64,000 nt of DNA from Ruminococcus sp. Zagget11 (lineage in GTDB: Bacteria; Bacillota; Clostridia; Oscillospirales; Ruminococcaceae): assembly GCA_001941135.1 (NCBI GenBank), contig MSHL01000035.1:1-64000 (forward strand), read 5' to 3'. The notes below the pieces were generated by a model. The model did not search any database. It was not told where the DNA came from and was given only the letters and a program-made list of their open reading frames with translations. This document shows positions 63,188 to 64,000 of this stretch, one piece after another. Every line of letters begins with the position of its first letter. The first letter of the stretch is position 1. A program made the translations under genes and the position numbers.

Positions 63188-64000
63188 TGAAAAGACAGCA
63201 CCCTTATGCGCTGTTAAGATATACCACCAAAAACTTTTGGCTTCTTCTCATTCCTCTCGTGCGAGGTCTTGTTACGCTGTCCAAGGATACCGATTTCCAA
63301 AGCTGGCTGAGCGGTGCGGAATGGGATATCCTTGTTATCGTTATTATGCTTAGTGCCGCAGTGATAAGATGGTATTTCACTCGGCTTGAATTTACCGACA
63401 GCGAGGTCGTGCTGCGTACCGGTATTATCGGCGTTATAGAGGAGCGTATTCCCTATGATTGCGTGTCGGTTGTTTCTTCGGGTACGAACATTTTACTTAA
63501 AAAAATAGGTGCGGTAAGGATTAATATAGATACGGATGCGCCCACGGGTGTTCCCAATTCCAGCGATATTCTGCTTATTGTTTCTCCGTCGGACAGAGCA
63601 AGGCTTTTCAATCTGCTCAATGAAAAGGCATCGGGCAAATATAAGGGATTAAGCGGAATGAACTATGTGTATAAGGTTTCAAAGAAAAGCCTTGTGTTTT
63701 TTTCGGTGTTTTTCTCATCCACTCTTTCCGGCACAATCCTTTTGGGTACATTCTTTGCTCAAGGCAGTAAAATACTCGGCGAACAGCTTGAAAATTATAT
63801 TATGTCTGCGGTCACCGATGTAACCTCCGATATATATGAGGCTGCGCAGAGATTTGCGGCTAATGTGCCTTTCATCGCGGTTGTGATAACTCTCGTCATT
63901 GCGGTGGGATTTATAATTTCTTTTGTTTCAAATTTGCTGATGCATTTGAATTTTACAATTTCACGGCGGGCGTCAACAATACTCGTTTCGGGCGGATTTT
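63187..64000 (+). CDS. PH-domain membrane protein (YdbT-like), truncated by the window edge
   Basis: The visible 271 codons encode two N-terminal hydrophobic helices, a bPH2 domain (YFTRLEFTDSEVVLRTGIIG, then RIPYDCVSVVSSG) and at least two more helices near residues 172-192 and 235-255. Family members carry two to three PH units, so perhaps half the gene lies outside. ATG overlaps the stop of the preceding gene (TGATG). Confidence 0.83.
   Translation, partial: MKRQHPYALLRYTTKNFWLLLIPLVRGLVTLSKDTDFQSWLSGAEWDILVIVIMLSAAVIRWYFTRLEFTDSEVVLRTGIIGVIEERIPYDCVSVVSSGTNILLKKIGAVRINIDTDAPTGVPNSSDILLIVSPSDRARLFNLLNEKASGKYKGLSGMNYVYKVSKKSLVFFSVFFSSTLSGTILLGTFFAQGSKILGEQLENYIMSAVTDVTSDIYEAAQRFAANVPFIAVVITLVIAVGFIISFVSNLLMHLNFTISRRASTILVSGGF

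Overview
The window is about 64 kb of ordinary chromosome from a low-to-mid GC Gram-positive anaerobe, most likely class Clostridia and plausibly the Oscillospiraceae/Ruminococcus group (taxonomy is inference). The basis is AGGAGG-type ribosome binding sites, frequent TTG and GTG starts, a BirA-type biotin operator, a cysteine T-box, a SpoIVFB-like site-2 protease, rubrerythrin-based oxidant defence and secreted proteins with choline/glucan-binding-type repeats. I see no phage, insertion sequence, integrase or CRISPR array. Many promoters have near-consensus -35/-10 boxes with 17-bp spacing.

Layout. 1-4.4 kb: bioY under a biotin operator, an NAD-binding epimerase, murA, and a membrane site-2 protease. 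4.4-8.7 kb: a LysR regulator divergent from an operon encoding an iron alcohol dehydrogenase, a sugar O-acetyltransferase and an unusual lipoprotein that fuses flavodoxin to aldo-keto reductase. 9-14.5 kb: cell-envelope genes (two secreted repeat proteins, a YibE/F membrane protein, a lipoprotein alkaline phosphatase, a Pro/Gly-rich microprotein). 14.5-17.7 kb: uvrB and a four-domain flavin reductase-rubredoxin-rubrerythrin-rubredoxin protein. 18-22.7 kb: a five-gene module resembling Bacillus YdjG/YdjH/YdjI (SPFH plus zinc ribbons, two zinc-ribbon membrane proteins, a TPM-domain protein and a paralogue lacking the TPM domain). 22.7-24.5 kb: a PepV-like dipeptidase and an unknown gene. 24.6-29.4 kb: a cofactor operon on the minus strand, pdxS-pdxT-ECF S component-SGNH hydrolase-pncB. 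29.7-34.2 kb: an orphan ABC substrate-binding lipoprotein and ilvB-ilvN-ilvC. 34.3-36.7 kb: cysE-cysS behind a Cys T-box. 36.7-39.4 kb: an acidic lipoprotein, a degenerate PAS/histidine-kinase-like protein and an HD hydrolase.

39.7-49.8 kb: two tandem tRNA-Ser genes, then the translation operon rimP-nusA-rnpM-ylxQ-infB-rbfA-nrnA-truB-ribF-gltX. 50-54.8 kb: a GldA/permease/GldG/DUF4340 ABC system. 55-64 kb: two small unknown genes, an aquaporin, recD2, comFC, a pyridoxamine kinase, trmL, a DegV lipid-binding protein and two PH-domain membrane proteins, the last cut by the window edge.

The most unusual points are three genes whose only sensible start codon is ATT or ATC (acetyltransferase, a 62-63-residue protein, trmL), the flavodoxin-AKR lipoprotein, the duplicated YdjGHI-like module with a TPM-less paralogue, and a 22-bp palindrome between ilvN and ilvC.
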